DNA of 5,400 bases from UBA8514 sp050251415. Its GTDB lineage: Bacteria > Bacillota > Clostridia > Lachnospirales > Anaerotignaceae. The notes beneath the pieces are model-generated. The model did not search any database. It worked only from the letters and a program-made list of their open reading frames with translations, and was not told the origin of the DNA. The stretch lies in NCBI GenBank assembly GCA_050251415.1, contig JBFWMT010000087.1, positions 1 through 5,400 of the forward strand, read 5' to 3'. The position numbers and the translations under genes were made by a program. Position 1 is the first letter of the stretch; each line of letters starts with the position of its first letter. Below are positions 1 through 5,400 of this stretch, piece after piece.

Positions 1-656
1 GAAACTACCTTAATAATAGTAATATTACTGATGGTGGTTGGACTACCGTGGATACAGTTACTGATAGTTTAAATGCAACAATAAGCTATAAAAACTTCTA
101 TACATATTCAAAGCCCAACGAAATTGGCAAAGAGGCGGCATTAGCGGAATGGTTTGCGGCGATTTTTGCAAAAACAGCAAACAGCAGCTTAGCCGAGGGT
201 ATAACCGTATACTTTCAAACGAATGGAAGCAGCAACAGGGCGATTATAATGATTAACAAGCCTATTATACCTTATGCATCTGTATTAGACGACGGTAAAT
301 CTGTAAACGAGCGTGGTGCATTTACGGCAGAGCAAGTGAATTTTGCATTGAAAAATGGTTTTGGTCTGCCTGTAAAAGACAGTGTTAACTATGGTTTATA
401 CATGGGATATTCCACAAAGCATAATCAGTCTTCGCCATGTACATATTTAAGCTATACAGGCACTGGTTTTAATGCATATCCACTTATTTTTGCCCAAGAC
501 AAATTTTATGCGTTTGAGGGAAATAATAAAAGCACGCCAGCCTATAACCTTAACGGATATTTTGGTGCAAAGGAGTGGACATCGATATCAGCAGGGGATT
601 CTTCAAAGTTGGTTTCAAAACTTAGCCAAAAGGGCATTTATATTAAAAAAAAATAA
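1..656 (+). CDS. 3' part of an unrecognised protein gene (5' end outside the window)
   Basis: The reading frame is open from base 3 to the TAA at 654-656, giving 217 visible codons, so the true start lies upstream of the window. A GTG at 48 could formally serve as a start, but no purine-rich ribosome binding site precedes it and the frame continues upstream without a stop, so I treat it as internal. The visible product is rich in Asn, Ser, Gly, Tyr and Phe, has one Cys (in the segment SSPCTYL), no transmembrane helix and no sortase-type LPxTG tail, and ends in IKKK. Alternating polar and aromatic stretches suggest a beta-rich, possibly exported protein, but that is inference. Codon use matches the downstream genes. 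I do not recognise the family. It is separated from the ABC operon by 251 bases with a probable terminator, so it is probably a separate transcription unit and need not share that function. Confidence 0.8.
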   Translation, partial: NYLNNSNITDGGWTTVDTVTDSLNATISYKNFYTYSKPNEIGKEAALAEWFAAIFAKTANSSLAEGITVYFQTNGSSNRAIIMINKPIIPYASVLDDGKSVNERGAFTAEQVNFALKNGFGLPVKDSVNYGLYMGYSTKHNQSSPCTYLSYTGTGFNAYPLIFAQDKFYAFEGNNKSTPAYNLNGYFGAKEWTSISAGDSSKLVSKLSQKGIYIKKK

Positions 657-663
657 ACACATT

Positions 664-705
664 TAAAATGGCCTTAAGGAGATTGATTCCCGTAGGGCTG
701 TTTTA
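664..705 (+). terminator. probable intrinsic terminator after the unknown gene
   Basis: The hairpin begins 8 bases after the stop at 656. The left arm TAAAATGGCC (664-673) pairs with GGCTGTTTTA (696-705) over 10 positions, including two G-U pairs. A small inner stem (AGGA with TTCC) is possible within the loop. The A-rich left and T-rich right arms are typical of intrinsic terminators. The run after the stem (GTTTG) is weak because the T-tract is part of the stem, so efficiency is uncertain. It could also act on the minus strand. Confidence 0.55.
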
Positions 706-780
706 GTTTGAATAAAATTTACGTATTTGCTTACTTTAAAGTCTTATTGTTAAGAAAAAAGTAATAATTAATTAATAGTT

Positions 781-829
781 TTACGATGGATAAAGGCTGT
801 GGGGTATGCTAAGATTAACGTTAGGTTAA
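781..829 (+). promoter_or_regulatory. weak promoter candidate with adjoining palindrome
   Basis: A TATGCT -10-like hexamer (805-810) follows a poor -35 (TTACGA, 781-786) at 18 bases. About five bases after the -10 is the inverted repeat TTAAC-GTTAG-GTTAA (815-829), whose two 5-bp arms are perfect. If this promoter is real, transcription would start inside the palindrome, a usual position for a repressor operator. In such AT-rich DNA short palindromes also occur by chance, so confidence is low. Confidence 0.25.
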
Positions 830-898
830 AATTTTTATGAAATAAAATGTAAAATTAGGAATATTTTGAGAGAAATATACCGGCAAAACTAAAATATT

Positions 899-905
899 GG
901 GAGGG
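899..905 (+). promoter_or_regulatory. ribosome binding site that leaves the ATPase start ambiguous
   Basis: The purine run GGGAGGG lies directly before the ATPase gene. Measured from the core GGAGG (900-904), the ATG at 908 is only 3 bases away, which is closer than usual, while the in-frame GTG at 914 is 9 bases away, close to the best spacing. The protein could therefore start two codons later than annotated. No conserved residue is affected. Confidence 0.6.
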
Positions 906-907
906 AT

Positions 908-1669
908 ATGCGTGTGCCTGAAGAAATTATAAAGCTTAAAAAGGTACGTAAGATTTACCGAATGGGTGATGAAAAAATTGCTGCAGTTAACAACATCTCA
1001 CTTAATTTTAATAGGGGAGAAATATGTTGTTTGCTAGGAACATCAGGGTCAGGCAAAAGTACATTGCTAAACCTTATTTCGGGGTTAGAGAAGCCCACAA
1101 AGGGCGAAATAATAATACATAACAAGCATGTAGAACGAATGAATGAGGACCAATTGGCACGGTTCAGACAAAAGTATATTGGGTTTGTTTTTCAGAGCTA
1201 TAACCTCTTGGGAACACTTACGGCACTGGAAAACGTAACTCTTCCGCTTATATTTAACCAAGTTTCTAAAAAGGAACGAAAAGATAGGGCTTTGGAAATG
1301 CTTAAGGCTGTTGGCCTGGAAGACAGGGCGAATCACAAGCCATCGGAGCTTAGTGGCGGACAACAGCAAAGGGTTTCTATTGCAAGAGCATTTGTAAATA
1401 ACCCGCAAGTTGTGTTTGCTGATGAGCCCACGGGCAACCTTGACACAAAAACCACTTATCTTATGATGGACTTAATGATGAGGTTGGCAGAAACTAACAA
1501 ACAAACAATGGTAATTGTTACACATGACCTTGAGATTTCTGTTTATGCAGACAGAGTTATCCATTTAATGGATGGACGGGTAGATAATATAAAGCAAAAT
1601 AAAAATAAAATAACATCAAGTGCGCAGTTAATAAAGGATGGAGGCATTATAAATGAAAAAGAAGCTTAA
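908..1669 (+). CDS. ABC transporter ATP-binding protein, MacB/LolD/FtsE type
   Basis: This 253-residue cytoplasmic ATPase powers the permease encoded two genes downstream. All nucleotide-binding motifs are intact: Walker A GTSGSGKST (residues 44-52), Q-loop Gln96 in FVFQSYNLL, signature LSGGQ (148-152), Walker B VVFADE (168-173) with catalytic Glu173, D-loop NLD (177-179) and H-loop His206 in VTHD. The sequence FADEPTGNLD and the Q-loop context VFQSYNLLGTLTALENVTLPL are characteristic of the subfamily that works with FtsX/MacB-type permeases, including LolD, MacB, FtsE and YknY. The last 30 or so residues (about 225-253) are a polar, Lys/Asn-rich extension beyond the usual core. The length is normal for the family (about 220-250). 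The start is ATG 908 or possibly GTG 914. The 3' end overlaps the next gene by 17 bases, showing operon membership. The substrate cannot be inferred from the ATPase. Confidence 0.97.
   Translation: MRVPEEIIKLKKVRKIYRMGDEKIAAVNNISLNFNRGEICCLLGTSGSGKSTLLNLISGLEKPTKGEIIIHNKHVERMNEDQLARFRQKYIGFVFQSYNLLGTLTALENVTLPLIFNQVSKKERKDRALEMLKAVGLEDRANHKPSELSGGQQQRVSIARAFVNNPQVVFADEPTGNLDTKTTYLMMDLMMRLAETNKQTMVIVTHDLEISVYADRVIHLMDGRVDNIKQNKNKITSSAQLIKDGGIINEKEA
1640..1644 (+). promoter_or_regulatory. ribosome binding site of the beta-sandwich protein gene, inside the ATPase gene
   Basis: GGAGG lies 8 bases before the ATG at 1653 and within the coding sequence of the ATPase gene. This strong site fixes the start at 1653 and the 17-base overlap, and suggests translational coupling. 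Confidence 0.9.
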
Positions 1670-3812
1670 GGCTTTGATAATGATATTGTTGATGGTACAA
1701 ATGGTTTTTGGTAGTGCATTGGCGGCATATGGGGCAGATGACGATGATGATACCGATATAGCAGGAGCACCCCAGGTTTTGGTAGTGAATGGACCTATTT
1801 TTGATGTAACAGCAGGTGAAGAAAATGAAGTGACCATTTCAGTAAAAAATCTTAGTTCTTATATAGCCAAAAGCGTTATTGTTATGCCACAGATTGCAGT
1901 GGTTGATGGAAATCCACTGGACATTTCAATAAAGGGAACCTCCAATAATTTATCGGCTATTTCTCCAAACGCTGGAAAAAATCTAACTTTTTTGGTTGGT
2001 GTTGATAAGGCGGCATCGGCAAAAACCTATGCTGTGGATGTGCGGTTTAACTTTTATAATACGGATGGTGTCAATTACGAAACAAAATCTACAATATATT
2101 TTAAGGTTAAAGGGGTAACCACAGAAAACAACATTTTTTTTGAAGGCTTTACAGTTGAACCCGATACCTTAGAGGTTGGAGGAACGGGGAAAATTGGTGT
2201 AACTATTAAAAACAGAGGCCCATTAAGTATGTATGGAGTGGAAATTTCCCTTGATGGACTTGACCCTACACTTATTAGCGCAAAGGGTGTAAGCAGCAAG
2301 AAGATAGCTAATATTATGGCAGGCACAAAAGAAAGTTTTACTTTTGATATAGCTTCAAACTCATCAATGACTTCAGGCAACTATCCAGTTACATTTAAGG
2401 TTACCTGTAAGGACGAAAATGGAACGGCATATACCTATGAGCAGAAATATTATGTTGTAGTTGGCGGCAGTTCCAGTGGCAAAAAAAGTGAATTAGCAAT
2501 AAAAAATTTAGTAGAACCAAGTGGGGTTTATGGCGTAAACCAGAATTTTGAAATTAAATTTGATGTTGCCAATAACGGCACAGCAGAGGCAACAAATGTT
2601 AAAGTAACTGCAAGCGAATATGGTGAGGGCGCTAATATTGTTCCTAAAACCTCCAGTGTTATTTCTGTAGAAAAGCTTGCAGCAGGTGCAAGTAAGCCAA
2701 TGAGCTTTACCTTTGCAGCAACTGGAAGTGCATCAACAAGAAATTATACCGTTGAACTGAAGGTGGAATATGAACAAAACGGCAAAGCGGTTTCGTTTAG
2801 CCAATATGCAGGCGCAAATGTGTCAAACCCAGAGAATGACAAGGATGAGGACAAAACGGAAAGTAAGCCTAAAATTATTGTAAGTGAGTACACAAGTGAC
2901 CCAATTATTGTTATGGCAGGAGAAGAGTTTGACCTTACAATGACTTTTTTGAATACACATGCACAAAAGGCAGTTAAAAATGTAAAGATGTACCTTACCA
3001 TGGCAGAAGAAACCTCTGCTGAAAGCACAAAAACAGGCAATATTTTTACGCCTGTAGACAGCAGTAATACTTTCTACTTTGACTCTATACCTGCAAAAGG
3101 AACCGTGGAAAAGAAGTTGAGGCTTTATGTTGTGCCTGATGCACAGCCTAAAACATATACAATAACAGTTAATTTTGAATACGAGGATGAAAGCGCAAAG
3201 GAATATACATCAACAGAATTGCTTGGTGTTAATGTTAAGCAGTCAACTAAGGTTGAAACAAGTGAAATTGTTATACCAGAAACTTCAGAAGTATATATGC
3301 CCATAAGCGTTTATTTTGATATTTTTAATACAGGTAAGGTGGCCTTAAGCAACCTTAAGGTTACACTTGAAGGGGACATTGACACAACATCAAAAAGCAC
3401 ATACATAGGCAACTGTGCATCTGGTGAAAGCGGATATTATGAGGGAAACTTTTCGGTAATTAACGAGGGTGAGAATAACGTAAAGCTTACAATATCTTAT
3501 GATGATGCAAGCGGAGAAAAGGTTGAAGAAGTGCACGAATATACAATAATTGGTTCTGCACCAATGCCTATGGAAGAAGGGATGGAAGGCGAAATGGACG
3601 AAGATGCTTCTACCCAAGGTGGAACTCTTGGTGCTGGTAAAATAATTGCCATTGTTTGTGGTGTTATTTTTATTATTGTTATTGCTGTAGTTGTGCTTAA
3701 AAAGAAGAAAGCAAAAAAAGAAGCAAAATTTATTGAAGCAGATTTAGATGATGATACAGACAATATATTGGAGGTTATAGAGGAAGGAAAGGATCACAAT
3801 GAGCAGCTTTGA
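1653..3812 (+). CDS. secreted, membrane-anchored protein with five CARDB/NEW3-like beta-sandwich repeats (COG1361-like)
   Basis: This 719-residue protein probably stands on the outer face of the membrane as the accessory subunit of the ABC complex. Residues 1-24 form a Sec signal peptide (MKKK start, hydrophobic core, ALA before the likely cut after Ala24), followed by a run of five Asp (29-33). Five homologous units follow at about 40-154, 160-270, 280-390, 405-528 and 533-633. Each has an early strand with a conserved Asn (VKN at 64-66, IKNRGP at 185-190, VANNGT at 305-310, FLNTHA at 432-437, IFNTG at 557-561) and a closing strand of the type NYTVELKVEYE (364-374). This is the pattern of CARDB/NEW3 domains in COG1361 S-layer-like proteins. 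A Met-rich acidic linker (635-653), a transmembrane helix (about 664-682), a Lys-rich stop-transfer block and an acidic cytoplasmic tail of about 37 residues complete it. No enzyme motif is visible. It lies between ATPase and permease, where a MacA/YknX-type adaptor is often found, but it has no coiled-coil hairpin or lipoyl domain. Its role as scaffold, substrate receptor or wall contact is inference. Confidence 0.93.
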   Translation: MKKKLKALIMILLMVQMVFGSALAAYGADDDDDTDIAGAPQVLVVNGPIFDVTAGEENEVTISVKNLSSYIAKSVIVMPQIAVVDGNPLDISIKGTSNNLSAISPNAGKNLTFLVGVDKAASAKTYAVDVRFNFYNTDGVNYETKSTIYFKVKGVTTENNIFFEGFTVEPDTLEVGGTGKIGVTIKNRGPLSMYGVEISLDGLDPTLISAKGVSSKKIANIMAGTKESFTFDIASNSSMTSGNYPVTFKVTCKDENGTAYTYEQKYYVVVGGSSSGKKSELAIKNLVEPSGVYGVNQNFEIKFDVANNGTAEATNVKVTASEYGEGANIVPKTSSVISVEKLAAGASKPMSFTFAATGSASTRNYTVELKVEYEQNGKAVSFSQYAGANVSNPENDKDEDKTESKPKIIVSEYTSDPIIVMAGEEFDLTMTFLNTHAQKAVKNVKMYLTMAEETSAESTKTGNIFTPVDSSNTFYFDSIPAKGTVEKKLRLYVVPDAQPKTYTITVNFEYEDESAKEYTSTELLGVNVKQSTKVETSEIVIPETSEVYMPISVYFDIFNTGKVALSNLKVTLEGDIDTTSKSTYIGNCASGESGYYEGNFSVINEGENNVKLTISYDDASGEKVEEVHEYTIIGSAPMPMEEGMEGEMDEDASTQGGTLGAGKIIAIVCGVIFIIVIAVVVLKKKKAKKEAKFIEADLDDDTDNILEVIEEGKDHNEQL
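3788..3793 (+). promoter_or_regulatory. ribosome binding site of the permease gene, inside the preceding gene
   Basis: AAAGGA ends 5 bases before the ATG at 3799, within the last codons of the beta-sandwich protein gene, and a further GGAAGG lies just upstream (3782-3787). It is weaker than the site of the preceding gene. With the 14-base gene overlap it suggests that permease translation depends partly on ribosomes finishing the upstream gene. Confidence 0.75.
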
Positions 3813-5100
3813 TATGATAAGCATGGCCATAAGAAACCTTTGGAAACGTAAGCTGAGAACCTTTCTTACGGTACTTGGTGTTGTTATAGGTACTGCCTCC
3901 ATTGTTGTTATGATATCTGTTGGTATTGGCATGAATGAAGGATATAAACAGCAGCTTTCCGAAATGGGGAGCCTTAATGTAATAACTGTTAACACTCCCT
4001 GGGAAGGCGACACCGAGAGCAAAAATAAAAATGCTGTGCTGGATACCAAAACTATTGAAAGTATACGAAATATACCAGGAGTTGAAATTGTTACCCCAGT
4101 TTTGGATGATTGGCTTATGCTTGTAGATGGAAGATATGTTACAGATATAAGTGTTACTGGAATTCTTCCAGAGGCAATGGAGGCGATGGGTTACAAGCTA
4201 TCTAGCGGACGTTGCCTGCAAGAAGGTGACGGAATGCATATGGTTCTGGGCGGAGATGTTACATCAAATTTCTACAATCCTAAGCAAAGCTGGCAGTACA
4301 GGTATAATGGGACAAATAGCATAGAAGTAAATGTTGAGGAAGATAAATTTCAGATTACATACGATGGATCTTATGGTGATAGCGGTGCAGATAAAAGCAT
4401 AAAAGCAAAAAAAATAAATATTGTGGGCGTTTTAGACCCTATGGGCAACGACAGCTGGAGTTGTGTTATGCCTATTAACGAACTTCAAAAAATAAAAGAC
4501 GAACGGGATAAGAAAGAAAAGTCAAGTGGAATATCAAGAGGTGGAAGTTCAACAAAAAAAGGAACGTACGAAACCGTTAAACTTAGAGTGACTGAACTTA
4601 AAAATGTTTCGGTTGTTCAGGATCAAATTAAGGAAATGGGTTTTGAAACATACAGCCTTATGGAGTCACTTAACGCTATGCAGGAAACATCCAAAATGCT
4701 TCAGCTTGTGCTAGGGGCAATAGGTGCTATTTCCCTATTGGTTGCTGCCATTGGCATTACAAACACAATGGTTATGAGTATTTATGAAAGAACCAGAGAA
4801 ATTGGTGTAATGAAGGTGATTGGTGCAACACTGCCAGATATAAAAAGACTCTTTCTTGCAGAGGCAGCATTTATTGGATTTTTAGGCGGTATGTCAGGCG
4901 TTGTATTAAGTTTTATTGCGTCTAAAATAGTTAATTTTGTTGGTGCAAATTTTGGGCAAAGTTCAAATTTAAGCCTTATACCACCATGGCTTGCAATACT
5001 TGGCATTGTTTTTGCAACTATAATAGGTGTACTTGCGGGATATTTTCCTGCAAGGCGTGCAATGAGCCTTAGTGCTTTATCTGCTATACGAACGGAATAG
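3799..5100 (+). CDS. ABC transporter permease, MacB/FtsX family
   Basis: This 433-residue integral membrane subunit has the classical MacB layout. A short cytoplasmic start (MAIRNLWKRKLRT, 9-21) leads into TM1 (about 22-43, LTVLGVVIGTASIVVMISVGIG being the family hallmark), then a large extracytoplasmic MacB_PCD-type domain (about 45-300). A C-terminal FtsX domain carries TM2 (about 303-325), the cytoplasmic coupling segment YERTREIGVMKVIGA (329-343), TM3 (about 354-378), TM4 (about 397-415) and the end motif PARRAMSLSALSAIR. Length and four-helix topology are normal for MacB-type permeases without a fused ATPase. The extracytoplasmic domain holds a charged, low-complexity insert (about 233-255: KDERDKKEKSSG followed by RGGSSTKKG) and the only two cysteines of the protein (139 and 222). 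By family analogy it works as a homodimer with two copies of the ATPase and transmits ATP-driven motion across the membrane rather than forming a classical channel. The substrate is unknown: peptide or antibiotic efflux, lipoprotein handling or signalling are all possible. Confidence 0.95.
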   Translation: MSSFDMISMAIRNLWKRKLRTFLTVLGVVIGTASIVVMISVGIGMNEGYKQQLSEMGSLNVITVNTPWEGDTESKNKNAVLDTKTIESIRNIPGVEIVTPVLDDWLMLVDGRYVTDISVTGILPEAMEAMGYKLSSGRCLQEGDGMHMVLGGDVTSNFYNPKQSWQYRYNGTNSIEVNVEEDKFQITYDGSYGDSGADKSIKAKKINIVGVLDPMGNDSWSCVMPINELQKIKDERDKKEKSSGISRGGSSTKKGTYETVKLRVTELKNVSVVQDQIKEMGFETYSLMESLNAMQETSKMLQLVLGAIGAISLLVAAIGITNTMVMSIYERTREIGVMKVIGATLPDIKRLFLAEAAFIGFLGGMSGVVLSFIASKIVNFVGANFGQSSNLSLIPPWLAILGIVFATIIGVLAGYFPARRAMSLSALSAIRTE

Positions 5101-5104
5101 ATAT

Positions 5105-5137
5105 TGGGGCTGTTACGGATTATACGTGACAGCCCTA
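5105..5137 (+). terminator. intrinsic terminator of the ABC operon
   Basis: The hairpin starts 4 bases after the permease stop. TGGGGCTGTTACG (5105-5117) pairs with CGTGACAGCCCTA (5125-5137) over 13 positions with two G-U pairs and a 7-base loop. Flanking ATAT bases can lengthen it with a one-base bulge. The tail is only moderately T-rich (TATATTTGTTG). The tight distance to the stop and the absence of another gene on this strand support it as the operon end. Confidence 0.85.
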
Positions 5138-5141
5138 TATT

Positions 5142-5219
5142 TGTTGATTTGGCAAGAAGAGAAAGGGAAAACGTGTAGAGAAGTAAGTGGAATTGACCAC
5201 CACAAGTGGACTTTTGTGC
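5142..5219. mobile_element. possible IS21-family-like insertion sequence end
   Basis: Directly after the terminator, the sequence begins TGTTGATTT and contains GTGTAGAGAAGTAAGTGG and then TTGACCACCACAAGTGGAC. The heptamer AAGTGGA occurs twice (5185-5191 and 5204-5210), and CACAA (5201-5205) can pair with TTGTG (5214-5218). A TG-starting tip followed by repeated transposase-binding sites with GTGGA/TTGACCAC motifs resembles the ends of IS21-family elements as I recall them. No istA or istB coding sequence, target duplication or opposite end is visible, so this is a recollection-based suggestion only. Confidence 0.3.
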
Positions 5220-5248
5220 TTGAAATCCAAATGTGTTTGGTATATAAT
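5220..5248 (+). promoter_or_regulatory. near-consensus housekeeping (SigA-type) promoter
   Basis: TTGAAA (5220-5225) and TATAAT (5243-5248) are separated by exactly 17 bases. The -10 is perfect and the -35 matches five of six consensus positions. Transcription would start near 5255 and run rightwards out of the window. This is the best promoter in the window, yet no open frame begins within the next 145 bases, so it serves either a gene beyond the edge with a long leader or a non-coding RNA. Confidence 0.7.
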
Positions 5249-5400
5249 CAACTGTGTTTAATACATACACATATAAAGTCCAGCGGTGTGATGTCAAGTA
5301 GTGATAAGTGAAAACATCGATATATTTTGGCTACTTATAAAAAGACAAAAAACACCTACCTAAGCCCTGTCGACCAAGTTTTAAAAAATGAGCAGGGCAG
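5249..5400 (+). other. non-coding stretch downstream of the strong promoter
   Basis: No convincing gene is visible on either strand. Two inverted repeats occur: AAGTAG (5296-5301) with CTACTT (5331-5336), and GCCCTGT (5364-5370) with GCAGGGC (5392-5398), a 7-bp stem with one G-U pair around a 21-base loop. An ATG at 5388 has no ribosome binding site. On the minus strand two frames are open from the right edge, to stops near 5356 and 5333, but they are too short to judge. The stretch could be a long or structured leader, a small RNA, or the inner end of an insertion sequence. I do not recognise a known riboswitch. Confidence 0.4.

Larger units (their letters stand above)
657..907 (+). other. 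AT-rich intergenic region ahead of the ABC operon
   Basis: These 251 bases hold no plausible open frame. Apart from the hairpin near the left end, the region is strongly AT-rich and should contain the operon promoter. Several weak promoter-like pairs exist, for example TTACGA at 781-786 with TATGCT at 805-810 (18-base spacer). None is close to consensus, so I cannot fix the transcription start. I see no recognisable riboswitch, T-box or tRNA here. Confidence 0.6.

Noticed and set aside
472..666. 64-codon plus-strand frame overlapping the end of the unknown gene
   Set aside because: It is out of frame inside a longer coding frame, has no ribosome binding site, and its end runs into the terminator region.
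866..895. TTGAGA-18-TAAAAT promoter-like pair before the ATPase
   Set aside because: Transcription would begin at about 902, inside the ribosome binding site, so it could not give a normally translated message.
2075..2380. Minus-strand frames opposite the beta-sandwich protein gene (here and at 2744-3040, 3390-3617, 3497-3763)
   Set aside because: They are antisense to a gene with a signal peptide, repeats and anchor, have low-complexity translations, and lack start signals.
5185..5210. Repeated AAGTGGA as a CRISPR-like repeat
   Set aside because: Only two 7-base copies 19 bases apart. Real CRISPR repeats are longer and there is no array.
4782..5297. 171-codon open frame on the minus strand
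   Set aside because: It lies mostly antisense to the FtsX domain of the permease, which has clear family motifs, then crosses the operon terminator. Its translation resembles no protein family and no ribosome binding site is evident.
5072..5311. 79-codon open frame on the plus strand
   Set aside because: It begins inside the permease gene in another frame, runs through the terminator hairpin and the strong promoter, and has no ribosome binding site. The translation looks random.
5388..5400. ATG near the right edge as the start of a new gene
   Set aside because: No ribosome binding site precedes it (only AT-rich sequence), it lies in one arm region of an inverted repeat, and only four codons are visible.

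Overview
The window is AT-rich. It favours A/T-ending codons, with frequent ATA (Ile) and AGA/AGG (Arg), and has strong GGAGG-type ribosome binding sites and compact genes. The membrane proteins look Gram-positive: a Sec signal peptide plus a single C-terminal anchor, with no outer-membrane components. All of this points to a low-GC Firmicute, most likely a Clostridia member. No 16S rRNA or other taxonomic marker is present, so this is an inference.

Layout, with all confident genes on the + strand: (1) bases 1-656 hold the 3' part of a gene of unknown function, cut off by the left edge. (2) Bases 657-907 are intergenic. They hold a probable terminator hairpin at 664-705, a weak promoter candidate and a small palindrome at 815-829. 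(3) Bases 908-5100 are a tightly packed three-gene operon: an ATPase of the MacB/LolD/FtsE type (908-1669), a secreted, C-terminally anchored protein of five tandem CARDB/NEW3-like beta-sandwich units (1653-3812), and a MacB/FtsX-type permease (3799-5100). The genes overlap by 17 and 14 bases, which implies translational coupling and one complex. (4) A strong 13-bp hairpin terminator follows the last stop codon. (5) Bases 5142-5400 hold no convincing gene. They do hold a near-consensus housekeeping promoter (TTGAAA, 17-base spacer, TATAAT), a repeat-bearing stretch resembling an IS21-family end, and inverted repeats that could be a structured leader RNA or a decayed mobile element.

How the genes work together (inference from family knowledge): the ATPase should dimerise and drive the permease, whose large extracytoplasmic domain sits between TM1 and TM2. 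In classical MacAB or YknXYZ systems the third partner is a periplasmic adaptor (membrane fusion protein). Here that place is taken by a multi-domain, wall-facing beta-sandwich protein anchored in the membrane. The system is therefore a mechanotransmission-type ABC complex with an unusual surface partner, and its substrate cannot be read from the sequence. This operon and the non-coding block after it are the most interesting parts of the window.
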